Shown piece after piece: positions 30,469 to 39,760 of a stretch of 47,852 bases of DNA (positions are counted from its first letter, which is position 1; each line of letters begins with the position of its first letter). The translations under genes were made by a program, and so were the position numbers. The notes under the pieces were generated by a model. The model ran no database searches. It had not been told where the DNA came from and worked only from the letters and a program-made list of their open reading frames with translations. This stretch comes from JAKFDK01 sp036676195 (GTDB lineage: Bacteria; Bacillota; Sulfobacillia; Symbiobacteriales; ZC4RG38): NCBI GenBank assembly GCA_036676195.1, contig JAKFDK010000105.1, forward strand, positions 1 through 47,852, read 5' to 3'.

Positions 30469-32148
30469 ATGGGTACGAAGATATTCGAGTTTATGTTCAA
30501 CACGATCCGCAAGCGGGCCAACGATCCCAACAACGCCACCTTCTGGTTGCCCAATGCGCTGAACAGGGCCGACAACGGAACCGGCAAGCTGCTGCCGCTG
30601 CATGGGGCGGAGTGGAGCCTCGGCACCATTACCGGCACGGCGGGCATCACGTTCCAGAACGCCGTCAAGGGCCAGTGGTGGTTCAAGGTCGGCCGTGAAC
30701 ACAGGAACGATCCGGAAATGGCCAATCACCAGCCCATCCCGTGCCCGAACCAGCCCTGGCCCCGCCTGACTATGCGCGAGGTCACCGTGTTGGGGCTGGA
30801 CAATGTATGGGTGCTCGACAATCTGATCACGACACAACCCGGTTCGGGCTATCACACCGTCATGACCCTGCAGTTCGGGTACTACAACGGCCAGAACGGT
30901 TTGCCGGCGTTGAGCCCGTTGTGCGTCAAGGGCACGTACGAGCTGGACCAGTGTGTCTGCAGCGCCCCGGCCGCCGGGCCGACCACCAGCTGTGACAACT
31001 GGGTGGCAGCGGACAACATCCAAGGCATCGGCACCTTCCAGTCCACCCTCACCGACGTTTATGTGGATGCCACGCTGGACGTGCAAGTCGCCGGGAGCGG
31101 GCCGGCGCGCACACTGGCGGTAACCGTGGACAAGCTGACCCTGCGGGGGGGGCAGAATCCGCTGCCCGATCTCACGGTGGATGAGCTGACGGTGGAAACC
31201 ACCTGGACGTGGATGTCGGAAAACATCTGGCTGCCGCAGGCCAGGGCGGCACTGGAAAGCGAAGACGGCCGCCAGGCGCTCATCCAGAACATCAACGACC
31301 AACTGAACGCGCCGGCCAACCGCCAGAGCCTGGCGGCAATGCTGACCAGCCAGCTACAACGGATCCTGGACGATACCCTGGGGACGGTACCGGCAGGGGC
31401 GCTGCCCGGTGCGGCCCAGCCGGTGGCCAACCCGGCGGACCAGTATCTGTTTGACCGCATCCGGCTGGCGCTCAACAACCCGGCCAGCGATTATTACCTG
31501 CCCAAGGTGGTTTATGGCAGCACCGATCCGCAACTGGAGCCGGACCAGATCGATCAGATTGCCCTTGGCGATCAGACCATCGGCGGGATGCCGTTTCAGA
31601 ATCTGCAGTTCCAGCAGGTGACCGTCACCGGACTTTCCAACATTGCGGCGCCGGTGGACCAACTGGTTCTGAACGAATCTGGGCTGAACGGCACGCTGGC
31701 CCTGTCCACGCTGGTACCGCCGCCGCAGGTGTCGGTGGTCCGGGGCGGGGTGACGATGATGGAGCAGGTGCCGTCGCCGCCGCTCACCCTCACCGGGCAA
31801 TTCTCCATGCAGCCCCAGGGAGATCCCACTACACTGGGCGGATCGTTCACGGTGACCGTCAGCCAATCCACTGTCCTCACCGCCGTGCAGGTGTCCGGTC
31901 AGGACCTGGCGGAGCTGGACATTCAGTTCCAACAGTTACAGCTCACCGCTGCATCCGCCGACATCACCGTGGCGGTGCAAATCGACTCGGTGTTTCAGAA
32001 TATCGTCAACGAGGTGCTGAACCAGGACGAAATCAAACAGGCAGCAGTGCAGGGTGTTAACGACAAGGCCGCCCAGGACCTGGCCGCCATCAGCCGTACC
32101 GCGACGGCCGGTGCCCGCAGACTCATCGCGGCCAGACTGGACGGTTAG
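30469..32148 (+). CDS. Two-module takeout-like (TULIP) cluster protein
   Basis: The product is 559 aa with an internal duplication. Each half opens with a helix ending in (F/Y)-x-L-P (residues 5-30, TFWLPNAL; 327-349, DYYLPKVV) and later has a V-T-V-x-G-L-D/S-N motif (VTVLGLDN 105-112; VTVTGLSN 384-391) followed by an L-x-G-x-Y/F element (VKGTYELD; LTGQFSMQ). This is the takeout/JHBP pattern twice, as in two-domain TULIP proteins. Five Cys cluster at 92-175. A 60-residue C-terminal helix (VFQNIVNEVLNQDEI...) closes it. GAGGAGG precedes ATG 30469. No signal peptide. Related in concept to OrfX/P47 proteins of Clostridium, though no sequence match is claimed. Confidence 0.72.
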   Translation: MGTKIFEFMFNTIRKRANDPNNATFWLPNALNRADNGTGKLLPLHGAEWSLGTITGTAGITFQNAVKGQWWFKVGREHRNDPEMANHQPIPCPNQPWPRLTMREVTVLGLDNVWVLDNLITTQPGSGYHTVMTLQFGYYNGQNGLPALSPLCVKGTYELDQCVCSAPAAGPTTSCDNWVAADNIQGIGTFQSTLTDVYVDATLDVQVAGSGPARTLAVTVDKLTLRGGQNPLPDLTVDELTVETTWTWMSENIWLPQARAALESEDGRQALIQNINDQLNAPANRQSLAAMLTSQLQRILDDTLGTVPAGALPGAAQPVANPADQYLFDRIRLALNNPASDYYLPKVVYGSTDPQLEPDQIDQIALGDQTIGGMPFQNLQFQQVTVTGLSNIAAPVDQLVLNESGLNGTLALSTLVPPPQVSVVRGGVTMMEQVPSPPLTLTGQFSMQPQGDPTTLGGSFTVTVSQSTVLTAVQVSGQDLAELDIQFQQLQLTAASADITVAVQIDSVFQNIVNEVLNQDEIKQAAVQGVNDKAAQDLAAISRTATAGARRLIAARLDG

Positions 32149-32189
32149 GCGGCGCCGCCGGCTGGCAGCGGCCGAATTTGGAGGTGCTT

Positions 32190-33266
32190 ATGCCCTATAC
32201 CCATTTCCGGATGATTGCCTATGAAGTGCCAACGGTCACCTACGGTGCCATTGCACCGGTGATTTCGGGCTGGGACCCGGGCCAGGAGTGCCGGCCCGTG
32301 GCCCGCATCCCTGTGCCTGACGGCGTGGAAGATGATGCCCGCATTCGCCTGAAGCGACTGGCCAGTGTGGTGGACTTTGCCCGGGAACGGTTACAGGTGC
32401 TGGGCGGCGATCATGACAACACTTTGAAGATCTTGATCGTGCCCGAGTTTTATTTCCGCCCCCCCGCACTGGCGGCCAACTATGCGCACAACACCTACCC
32501 CGACAACGTGGCAGTTCAAATCTTTAAGGCACTCAACCAGATGTTTGTGCACGCGGATTTCCGCCACTGGCTGTTCGTTTGCGGAACGGTCATGTGGAAT
32601 ACGCTGAACGACGTCATGGCCCAGCCGGTGTATTTCAATACCGCCATTCACGTCTGGGGCGGCCGGCCCAACGCCATCGGCCTGATTGAAAAACGGCTGG
32701 CTTCCGGCATCGACGGCGTGCCGGTGGCCCGCTCCCCGGGGGCCGCCGCCGATATACAACCGATCTTTGCCGACTGGGCCACGCGCCGGCTGCACGTCTT
32801 CCACATTGACGGCATCCCCCTCGGCCTCGAAGTCTGCCTGGACCACCTGAATCATGACTACTGCCGGGTGCTGCGGCACGTCCTGGCCGACTGGCCGGGC
32901 CGCGAGGGCAATCACCAGGGGGTGAAGCTGCATGTGTTAACCGCCGGGGGCATGCCCATCCATCCCGGGTCGGTTTGCGCCCAGGTCGGCGGCTACATTT
33001 TGCGCAACGACGGCATGGCCAGCCCGGGCGAGCGCTCCCAGTTGCAGCAGGTGCAAAGCTACTCCGAACAGGACCCACTCATGGGCCTGGTGGTGGTGAA
33101 TGAGTTGGACCCGAATGCCGAAACATCTGCCAACCTGGTCAACGTGGCCCCGGCGGAACGGCGTGACCTTCCGCCTGGCCGCATCATCTTGCCGATGCCT
33201 GGCGCCGATTATAACACCTTCACGCAGCGGCTGGTGTATTATCCGGCGCTGCCGGTGCCGAACTGA
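32190..33266 (+). CDS. Nitrilase-superfamily (carbon-nitrogen hydrolase) protein
   Basis: The product is 358 aa with the three catalytic positions of the nitrilase fold in order: Glu86 in ILIVPEFYF, Lys168 in GLIEKRL and Cys216 in LGLEVCLDH. The family hydrolyses or condenses nitriles, amides or carbamates through a Cys thioester. The surrounding residues are unlike standard branches, so this is a distant member; a second Glu was not located. ATG 32190 has GGAGGTG 4-5 bases upstream. There is no signal peptide. In this setting it might modify an amide or acyl group on the cluster's product. Confidence 0.78.
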   Translation: MPYTHFRMIAYEVPTVTYGAIAPVISGWDPGQECRPVARIPVPDGVEDDARIRLKRLASVVDFARERLQVLGGDHDNTLKILIVPEFYFRPPALAANYAHNTYPDNVAVQIFKALNQMFVHADFRHWLFVCGTVMWNTLNDVMAQPVYFNTAIHVWGGRPNAIGLIEKRLASGIDGVPVARSPGAAADIQPIFADWATRRLHVFHIDGIPLGLEVCLDHLNHDYCRVLRHVLADWPGREGNHQGVKLHVLTAGGMPIHPGSVCAQVGGYILRNDGMASPGERSQLQQVQSYSEQDPLMGLVVVNELDPNAETSANLVNVAPAERRDLPPGRIILPMPGADYNTFTQRLVYYPALPVPN

Positions 33267-33280
33267 AAGGGGGTTGCAGG

Positions 33281-36200
33281 TTGAAATATTCGGAGCTCCG
33301 GGCCGCCTTACCGATCAGCAACGGCCAGGCCATCGTCGCGCCGGACAGCCTGACCGCCAATCTGGCTGATTTCTGGTCAGGCTGCTATGCCGGCCAGCCC
33401 ATCGTCATCACCCAGGCCACGCCGGGACCGGACGATGACCGCAACGAAACGGTGGTGATTTGTGGCAAGTCGAGCTTCCTGCAGATGGCCGATTTGCCGG
33501 TGGAACTGCGGGCCACGGTCGATGCCGGCGGCAACGCCCAACTGGTGCTCAAATATACCTTGCTGGGCGCAACCCCCGGACCGGACGACTGGACGTTCTC
33601 CCGCAGTTTCCCCAACCTGCCGCCGGTGACCGACTGGACGAAGACCTACGCCAACCCCACGAGTATCCCGCTGGACGACCTGTACCTGTGCAACGCCAGT
33701 TATGTGGTGGTGAGCCAGCCGCAGACCGATCCCGACTGGCAGGTTGCCTTGCAAACCGGCATCAACTTTGTGAGCAGGCTGCTCCCAACCGGCATCGTCG
33801 GGTGCATCGAAAGCGTGTTTGGCCACAGCGGACCGCTGACGCTGTCCGGCACCATCCGGGTCCCGGCGCCCACCGAAACTACGCTGCCATTGCCGGCCGG
33901 GCAGTATCCGTGGGATCTGGCGCAGCCGCCCCCCGGCATTTTGCTGCAGGCTGACCTGGGGCTGGGCCTGACCGTGGGCGGCATGACCCTTGGCGGTGTC
34001 CGGTTCTGCCTCTACTCGCCGCTGACTGAGCAATGGCAGCAACGCAACCCCACCTTCCGGCCGGTGCTGGCCTATGGCGGTCAGTTGCGCATTCCCGGCG
34101 CCGGCATCGAGGTCGACGCGGTGGCGCCGGTGCAAATCGGCGGCAACGAGATCATGCTGATTGGCCAGTTTGAGGGGGTCACGCTGGGCAAGCTGGCCAA
34201 CCTGGTCGACCTGAGCGGCACCGGCGATCTGATTAACCAGATGCCTGATCAGATCCAGGCGCTGGGCGACGCCCTGGGGCAATTGCAGTTGACCCACGCC
34301 GCCATCGACCTCTGTGCGTCGGCCACCACCGGGTTCACCGTGGGCATGACCTCGTTTACCATCGGCATGCCGGACCTGAAGTGGCAGGTCTGGGACGGCC
34401 ATTTCGAGATTGACCAGATCGCCTGCCGCTTTGACGTTCTAAATCCGTTCAGCCAGCCCCAGTTCGAGGTCAGTCTCACCGGCTCGCTGGTGATTGAGGG
34501 CGTGCCGGTGAACATCTATGCCAGCAACGGCGACGGGTTCACGGTGTACGCTGAACTGGCGGCCAAGCAAACGCTGCCGCTCCGGCAGCTCATGCAAACC
34601 TATGTACCGCAGGTGCCACCGCCGGGCGATCTGACCATTAATGCCCTCAGCCTTGGCGTGGCGCCGTTCAAGTCGTATGCCATGGCCATGGCGATGGCGG
34701 CGGAGCCGACCCCGTGGGTGGTCGATGTCGGCTTTGAAAGCCTCACCATCAGCGATGTGGTCCTGGCGTTCACCTACCCGCAGGGCGGGCCGGTGGCCGG
34801 CTCCTTCGGCGGCAATGTCGCCTTTGGCGAACTTGTGACACTGGACGTGCGTTACGACATCCCGGGTAATTTCGTCATCCGCGGCCGGTTCCCGACGGTG
34901 CGGCTGTCGGATCTCCTTAGCAAGCTGTGCAACCAAACCATCGCATTACCGGCCGGGTTCGACCTCACGTTTACCAACTCGTCGGTGTTGATCCAGAAAA
35001 CGGGAGCCAACTGTGTGTTCCTGTTTGGCACCACGCTGGCCGGCTACGGGGTGTTCGCCCTCGAAGTGCGCAAGACCAGCGGCACGCAATGGGGCTTTGC
35101 GGCCGGAATCGACCTGTCTTCCGGGGTGGCGTCCAGCCTGCCGGGGCTGGGGCCGTTGCAGGCATTCGAAGAGCTGTTCGACCTGCAGAAGCTGCTGCTG
35201 GTGATCGCTTCCTTCGAAGATGTCGGGTTCACTTTTCCCGACCTGGCCGAATTCAACAACCCACAGATTGCCGGCGGCCGCCTCGCCCTCCCGGGGCAGG
35301 GCGGGGTGATCGCCGGGCTCAACCTGTATGCCGACTGGGTCATCAACACCGGCGACAAGCAGCAAAATCTGCTGAAGGAAATCCTCGGCCTTGACCCCAG
35401 CATCGGCATTACCCTGCAGGTGGGCGCCGACCCGTCCCAGGAGGCCCGGCTGTACGTCAGCTACGATACCACCATTGAAGGCATGCCGCTGAGCTGCAAG
35501 TTCGGGGGGCAGATCAGCGGCGGCAGCATCGCCCTGTTCCTGGAAGGCACCATGAGTGTGCAGATCCAGGGGCAGCAGCAGACCTTTGATGTGCAACTGG
35601 ACTTTGTGGAAAACGGCGCCTTCATCGCCGCCACCATGAAAGGCAGCACGCCGATCAACTTCGAGGTGTTCAAGCTGGGCAACCTGGCGCTGGTGATTGG
35701 CTGCGACTGGGAAGGCATCCCGAGTCTGGGCGTGGCCGGGACCATTGCCGTGGCTGACTTTGAATCATCCATCGCCGTTTTCTTCGATAGCGCGCAACCG
35801 CAGAAAAGCATGGTCGCCGGCGCCCTCAGCAATCTCTCGCTGAAGGACGTCCTGGATACGCTGACCGGCGACGTGATTCCGTCCGACATCGACCAGGTGC
35901 TGGGCCAGGTGGCGATCACCGGCACCCAGCGTTTTACGATCCCGGGCAGCATCGCCCATGACCTGGACCAGTTGCAGATCAGCAATGTGGCCAACGCCTT
36001 TGCGCAACAAGGGGTCAACATCCCCTCGTCGCTGGACCAGGTTTTCCTGGTGGTCGACGAACCTGGCTCCTGCTGGTTCCTGACCGACCAGAAAAACGAC
36101 ATGCGCCATTACCAGCTCCGCAAGCAGGGCGAGCAGATCGAGGTGTCGCTGGAGGCGCAGTTTTGCTGCGTGCCGCAACTGACACAGATCGGCACGCTGC

Positions 36201-37039
36201 CGCCGTTTGAGCCGGATTTCTATGTCAGCGGCGGCATCGACCTGTTGGGCTTCCACGCGGCGGCGACTATTAACATCAGCCCGAATCAGGGGATCGCCGT
36301 GGACGCCGAAATGGACCGGATCGTGATCGGCACCGAAGCCCTGTTCAGCCTGAAGGCCGCCGAAGGCACGGGCGGTCCCTGCCTTTCCGCCGCCACCTTC
36401 ACACAACCCAACGAGACGAACGAAAAATTCCGCCCGCCGCATTTCTACATCAATGGGGAATTCGAAATCCTGGGCCTGACCCGCGAGGTTTATGTGAGCC
36501 TGACCACCAGCGGGTTGGAGTTCGATGTGAACGGGCAGATGACGCCGCTGCTGTTCATAGATGTACACGGCTGCATCAACGGCGTGACGCAGCTCGGCTT
36601 TGGCGGTGATGTCAAGGTCGGCCTTGGCACCATTGACCTGGGGCCGCTGGGGAAAATCGACGTCAATACCGACGTGGAAGGAAAGCTGGACATTCAGGTG
36701 AATGGCGCCACCATCGTGGCCAAGCTGGCGGCTGGCTTCCAGTTTGCTGGCAAAGGCTTCGACCTGGCGGTTGATCTGGACATTCACACGGCCGCCCTGC
36801 TCGACTTGCCCGAGACGCTGCTAAACCTGCTCAAGCAGCAACTGGAAGACTTCCTGAACGATGCGGCCAAGTGGGCCGAGTGCGTGGCCAAGGGCCTGAT
36901 CAAGGGGGTCGAGGACATGGAACAGGTGCTGCGCGACGTGTTCCATAAAACGGCCGCCGAGGCCAAAGCCATCGCCGACCAGGCCTGGCAGACCGCAAAG
37001 GGCGCCTGCGCGGTGACCACGGCCGCGCTTCATTTATAA
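33281..37039 (+). CDS. Giant repetitive beta-rich cluster protein
   Basis: The product is 1252 aa from TTG 33281 (AAAGGGGG upstream), the largest in the cluster. It is nearly all short alternating strands with recurring patterns such as F-x-x-P-x-L, L-x-G-T/S-I and V-x-I-x-A-x-G, for example SGTIRVPAP, LTGSLVIEGVPVNIYA, AGTIAVADFESSIAVFF, SGGIDLLGFHAAATI. Glycines recur at strand ends, suggesting an open beta-groove or solenoid. The last 85 residues are amphipathic helix (LLNLLKQQLEDFLNDAAKW..., KTAAEAKAIADQAW). It has no signal peptide or membrane helix. I do not recognise a family; a long hydrophobic groove for lipid would suit the context. Its TAA overlaps the next ATG (TAATG). Confidence 0.78.
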   Translation: MKYSELRAALPISNGQAIVAPDSLTANLADFWSGCYAGQPIVITQATPGPDDDRNETVVICGKSSFLQMADLPVELRATVDAGGNAQLVLKYTLLGATPGPDDWTFSRSFPNLPPVTDWTKTYANPTSIPLDDLYLCNASYVVVSQPQTDPDWQVALQTGINFVSRLLPTGIVGCIESVFGHSGPLTLSGTIRVPAPTETTLPLPAGQYPWDLAQPPPGILLQADLGLGLTVGGMTLGGVRFCLYSPLTEQWQQRNPTFRPVLAYGGQLRIPGAGIEVDAVAPVQIGGNEIMLIGQFEGVTLGKLANLVDLSGTGDLINQMPDQIQALGDALGQLQLTHAAIDLCASATTGFTVGMTSFTIGMPDLKWQVWDGHFEIDQIACRFDVLNPFSQPQFEVSLTGSLVIEGVPVNIYASNGDGFTVYAELAAKQTLPLRQLMQTYVPQVPPPGDLTINALSLGVAPFKSYAMAMAMAAEPTPWVVDVGFESLTISDVVLAFTYPQGGPVAGSFGGNVAFGELVTLDVRYDIPGNFVIRGRFPTVRLSDLLSKLCNQTIALPAGFDLTFTNSSVLIQKTGANCVFLFGTTLAGYGVFALEVRKTSGTQWGFAAGIDLSSGVASSLPGLGPLQAFEELFDLQKLLLVIASFEDVGFTFPDLAEFNNPQIAGGRLALPGQGGVIAGLNLYADWVINTGDKQQNLLKEILGLDPSIGITLQVGADPSQEARLYVSYDTTIEGMPLSCKFGGQISGGSIALFLEGTMSVQIQGQQQTFDVQLDFVENGAFIAATMKGSTPINFEVFKLGNLALVIGCDWEGIPSLGVAGTIAVADFESSIAVFFDSAQPQKSMVAGALSNLSLKDVLDTLTGDVIPSDIDQVLGQVAITGTQRFTIPGSIAHDLDQLQISNVANAFAQQGVNIPSSLDQVFLVVDEPGSCWFLTDQKNDMRHYQLRKQGEQIEVSLEAQFCCVPQLTQIGTLPPFEPDFYVSGGIDLLGFHAAATINISPNQGIAVDAEMDRIVIGTEALFSLKAAEGTGGPCLSAATFTQPNETNEKFRPPHFYINGEFEILGLTREVYVSLTTSGLEFDVNGQMTPLLFIDVHGCINGVTQLGFGGDVKVGLGTIDLGPLGKIDVNTDVEGKLDIQVNGATIVAKLAAGFQFAGKGFDLAVDLDIHTAALLDLPETLLNLLKQQLEDFLNDAAKWAECVAKGLIKGVEDMEQVLRDVFHKTAAEAKAIADQAWQTAKGACAVTTAALHL

Positions 37040-38598
37040 TGGCGGCGAAAACGGGGCCGGCGGCGACGCCGCTGTTGGCGGCGCTGAAGGCATGGCGGGA
37101 AGTGCTGGGTCCGGAGCGGGTGCTGGCGGGTGGCGACGACCGGCTGGAGCGCGCCCAGTCGGCCACGTTTGCCACCACGCAGCGGTCGGTGGCGCTGCTG
37201 GAGCCGGGCAACCGGGACGAGGTCGCCGCCTGTCTGGGTATTGCCCAGCGGTACCAGGTGCCGGTTTACCCGATCAGCACTGGCTGCAACTGGGGTTACG
37301 GCTCCAGGGTTTCACCGCAGGACGGGGTCGTGTTGCTGTCGCTGGCCCGGCTGAACCGCATTGTGGACTACAGTGAGGATCTGGCTTACGTGACGGTGGA
37401 GCCGGGGGTCACCTTCCGCATGCTGGCGGAGTTCCTGCTCCGGCAGGGTTCCGGGCTGATGCCGCCGCTGACCGGCACCACCCCCGACGCCTCACTGATT
37501 GGCAACGTGCTGGAGCGGGGCATTGGCAAGGGGCCGTACGAGGACATGGCCGCCCACAGTTGCGGGTATGAAGTCATCCTGCCAACCGGGCAGATCCTGC
37601 GGACCGGTCTGGCCGGTTTTCCGAATGCGGTGGCGGCGCCGCTGCGGGCGCACGGCCCCGGCCCCTCGCTGCAGGGCCTGTTCAACCAGAGCAACCTCGG
37701 CGTGGTCACCCGCATGACGCTGTGGCTGGAGCCGGTGCCCAGGTGGCGGCAGCGGGTATTTTTTTCGGTACCCGACCCGGCGCAGTTGCCGGCGGTGATC
37801 AACGGGCTGCGGGGACTGCTGCTGCGCAGCGGCACCAGCCTGCAGGCCGAACTGATCAATGACTACCGTGTGCTGGCCATGAACCAGCCCTTTCCTTTTG
37901 CGGTCTGTGACGGGGCTGCCGCCCTGCCGCGCCACTGGGTTGCTGACGCCCTTGGTCCCTGGGGCGGCGCTCGCTGGTTCGGCTGTGCCACCCTGTGGGC
38001 CGACGGCGCGGAGGAGCTGGAGTGGCGGCGCCGCCGGCTGTCGGCCGCGCTGGCCGGTACCACCGGCAGGTGGGTGGACGAGGAGCCGGGGCCGGGGTAC
38101 GACCCCGCCTCCGACTTGCAGGACGGCCTGCGCAGCGTGTACTGGCGCAAGCGCCGGCCGGTGCCCGCTGACCCCGACCCGGACCGCGACGGCTGCGGCG
38201 TGATCTGGCTGGCCCCGGTACTGCCGCTGCTGGGGCCGGAGGCAGCGGCGGCGCTGGAGGAGATTGAGGCAGCCGTGCTGCAGGCGGGGTTTGAGCCGTT
38301 TGTTTCCCTGCGCATGGTCGGTGGCCGCTCCGGGCAGGCGGTGGTGGGGCTGATTTACGATCGTGAGCAGCCGGAAGCCGACGCCCGGGCCCTGCGCTGC
38401 CATCAGACGCTGCGCGGCCTGCTGCAGTGCCGGGGCCTCTTCCCGTACCGGCTGGGTCTGCTCGATATGGATCAGCCACCGGTCGCAGCGGACGGGAGCG
38501 AGGCGCTGCTGCGGGCGCTTGGGCACCTGCTGGACCCGCACGGAATCCTGGCGCCCGGGCGCTACCTGCCGTCGTCGCCGGCAGAGGAGGCGCCGTAG
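37039..38598 (+). CDS. VAO/p-cresol methylhydroxylase-type FAD oxidoreductase
   Basis: The product is 519 aa. VYPISTGCNWGYGS (77-89) followed by VVLLSLARLNRIVDY and VTVEPGVTF is the PP-loop FAD-binding signature of the vanillyl-alcohol oxidase family; GNVLERGIGKGPYED resembles the 4-cresol dehydrogenase flavoprotein PchF. These enzymes oxidise benzylic or allylic C-H bonds, often with covalent FAD. The ATG overlaps the preceding stop. In this cluster an allylic oxidation of a prenyl chain or prenylated phenol is a natural reading, but untested. A partner cytochrome c is not seen nearby. Confidence 0.9.
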   Translation: MAAKTGPAATPLLAALKAWREVLGPERVLAGGDDRLERAQSATFATTQRSVALLEPGNRDEVAACLGIAQRYQVPVYPISTGCNWGYGSRVSPQDGVVLLSLARLNRIVDYSEDLAYVTVEPGVTFRMLAEFLLRQGSGLMPPLTGTTPDASLIGNVLERGIGKGPYEDMAAHSCGYEVILPTGQILRTGLAGFPNAVAAPLRAHGPGPSLQGLFNQSNLGVVTRMTLWLEPVPRWRQRVFFSVPDPAQLPAVINGLRGLLLRSGTSLQAELINDYRVLAMNQPFPFAVCDGAAALPRHWVADALGPWGGARWFGCATLWADGAEELEWRRRRLSAALAGTTGRWVDEEPGPGYDPASDLQDGLRSVYWRKRRPVPADPDPDRDGCGVIWLAPVLPLLGPEAAAALEEIEAAVLQAGFEPFVSLRMVGGRSGQAVVGLIYDREQPEADARALRCHQTLRGLLQCRGLFPYRLGLLDMDQPPVAADGSEALLRALGHLLDPHGILAPGRYLPSSPAEEAP

Positions 38599-38600
38599 CC

Positions 38601-39602
38601 ATGGGCACGCCGGAACCTGCGTTCACAAGTCCGCTGCGGCTGACGGTGCGCAACGAGTTCACCGACATCGGTTTCGGCCCGGTGGCGGCGGGCCCGGAAA
38701 TCGTGCGCCTGCGGCAGGCACTGAATGCCTGCCTGTTCCGGACTGCCGCCGGGTTGCCCGGACCGCTGGTGGCCGAGGCCCGGGCCACCCTGAGCGGATA
38801 CACCGGTGGCGACGGCGACTTCTTCCGCCTGTTTTATGTCCCGATCTGGTCGTTCCTGCACTGGGTGCCCGCCGCCGCCGGTCCGATCGCTGCGGAGCTG
38901 CGGGAAGAAGCCCAGGAAGCCCATGCCCTGGCCCTGTTCCTGCACCTGTGGGACGATCATCTATGTGACGGGCAACTGGAGCTGGACATGCTCCGGCTGC
39001 ACCTGCGGACGCTGGCCTGGCAGCGGTATGTCGCCTGCGCCCGCTCACTGTGCCGGCGCACCGGCGCCGACCCGGCGCTGGTGGACGGGCATGTGGCTGA
39101 GTATGTGGAGTCTGTGCACTGTCCGGTACCGGCCAGCGACCCGGCGGCATACGGGGAGCGCTTTCGCCGGCAAATCGCGATCTGGACGCTGACTCCCCGG
39201 CTGCTCGGCCATGCCCTGGGCGGACCGGCGGCTGCGGCCGCCCTTGTTCGCGTCATCGCCGCGTTTGCGCAGGCCTGGCGCTGGCTGGACGATCTTCAGG
39301 ATGTGCATTTGGATCTGCGGGAAGGGAAGGAGACCGCCGTCTGGCTGGAGCTGGACGCGGTCGGCCGGCAGCGCTGGGCCGCCTGCCGGGACGAATGGGT
39401 CACGCGGGGGCGGGTGGATCCGCCCACCTGGGCGGCACTGGCGCTGGCGGTGCGGGAATCGGGCTGCCTGCAGCGGTTGCTTGGGCAGATCACTGCGCAG
39501 TTGCACCTGGCGGCTCAAACTGCCGGGGCGCACGGCTGGTGGGGCATTAGCCGGGAACTGGAGCAATGCCGGCAGGGGCTGCCCGGAGGGGCGCAAGCCT
39601 GA
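38601..39602 (+). CDS. Atypical class I isoprenoid-synthase-fold protein
   Basis: The product is 333 aa. It has Asp-rich motifs placed as in class I terpene synthases/prenyltransferases: DDHLCD at 118-123 (DDxxxD) in a helix (ALALFLHLWDDHL), and DDLQD at 230-234 (AFAQAWRWLDDLQDVHLDLREGK in outline). Spacing of about 110 residues fits the fold. The typical prenyltransferase IPP-binding GKxxR and the terpene-cyclase NSE triad are both absent. It may be a terpene cyclase or a partner subunit of the cluster's polyprenyl synthase. GAGGAGG lies 10 bases before ATG 38601. It ends the cluster's coding string. Confidence 0.72.
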   Translation: MGTPEPAFTSPLRLTVRNEFTDIGFGPVAAGPEIVRLRQALNACLFRTAAGLPGPLVAEARATLSGYTGGDGDFFRLFYVPIWSFLHWVPAAAGPIAAELREEAQEAHALALFLHLWDDHLCDGQLELDMLRLHLRTLAWQRYVACARSLCRRTGADPALVDGHVAEYVESVHCPVPASDPAAYGERFRRQIAIWTLTPRLLGHALGGPAAAAALVRVIAAFAQAWRWLDDLQDVHLDLREGKETAVWLELDAVGRQRWAACRDEWVTRGRVDPPTWAALALAVRESGCLQRLLGQITAQLHLAAQTAGAHGWWGISRELEQCRQGLPGGAQA

Positions 39603-39760
39603 ACCGGCGACGGAACCGTCACCACGCAGAAACAGGGAGTGCGGAGGCTCGAATTCGGCGCGGTGGTCCCTTCGGGCTGGGCGTAACGGCCTGCCCGTGC
39701 AACCAGCGCACCCTGCACGACGTCATAGACGTGATGACCGAAACAAGCAGGTGGTGGCCC

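Noticed and set aside
33281..37039. Phage tail fibre or surface adhesin
   Set aside because: No other phage structural genes, no signal peptide and no anchor; the neighbours are enzymes and soluble binding proteins.
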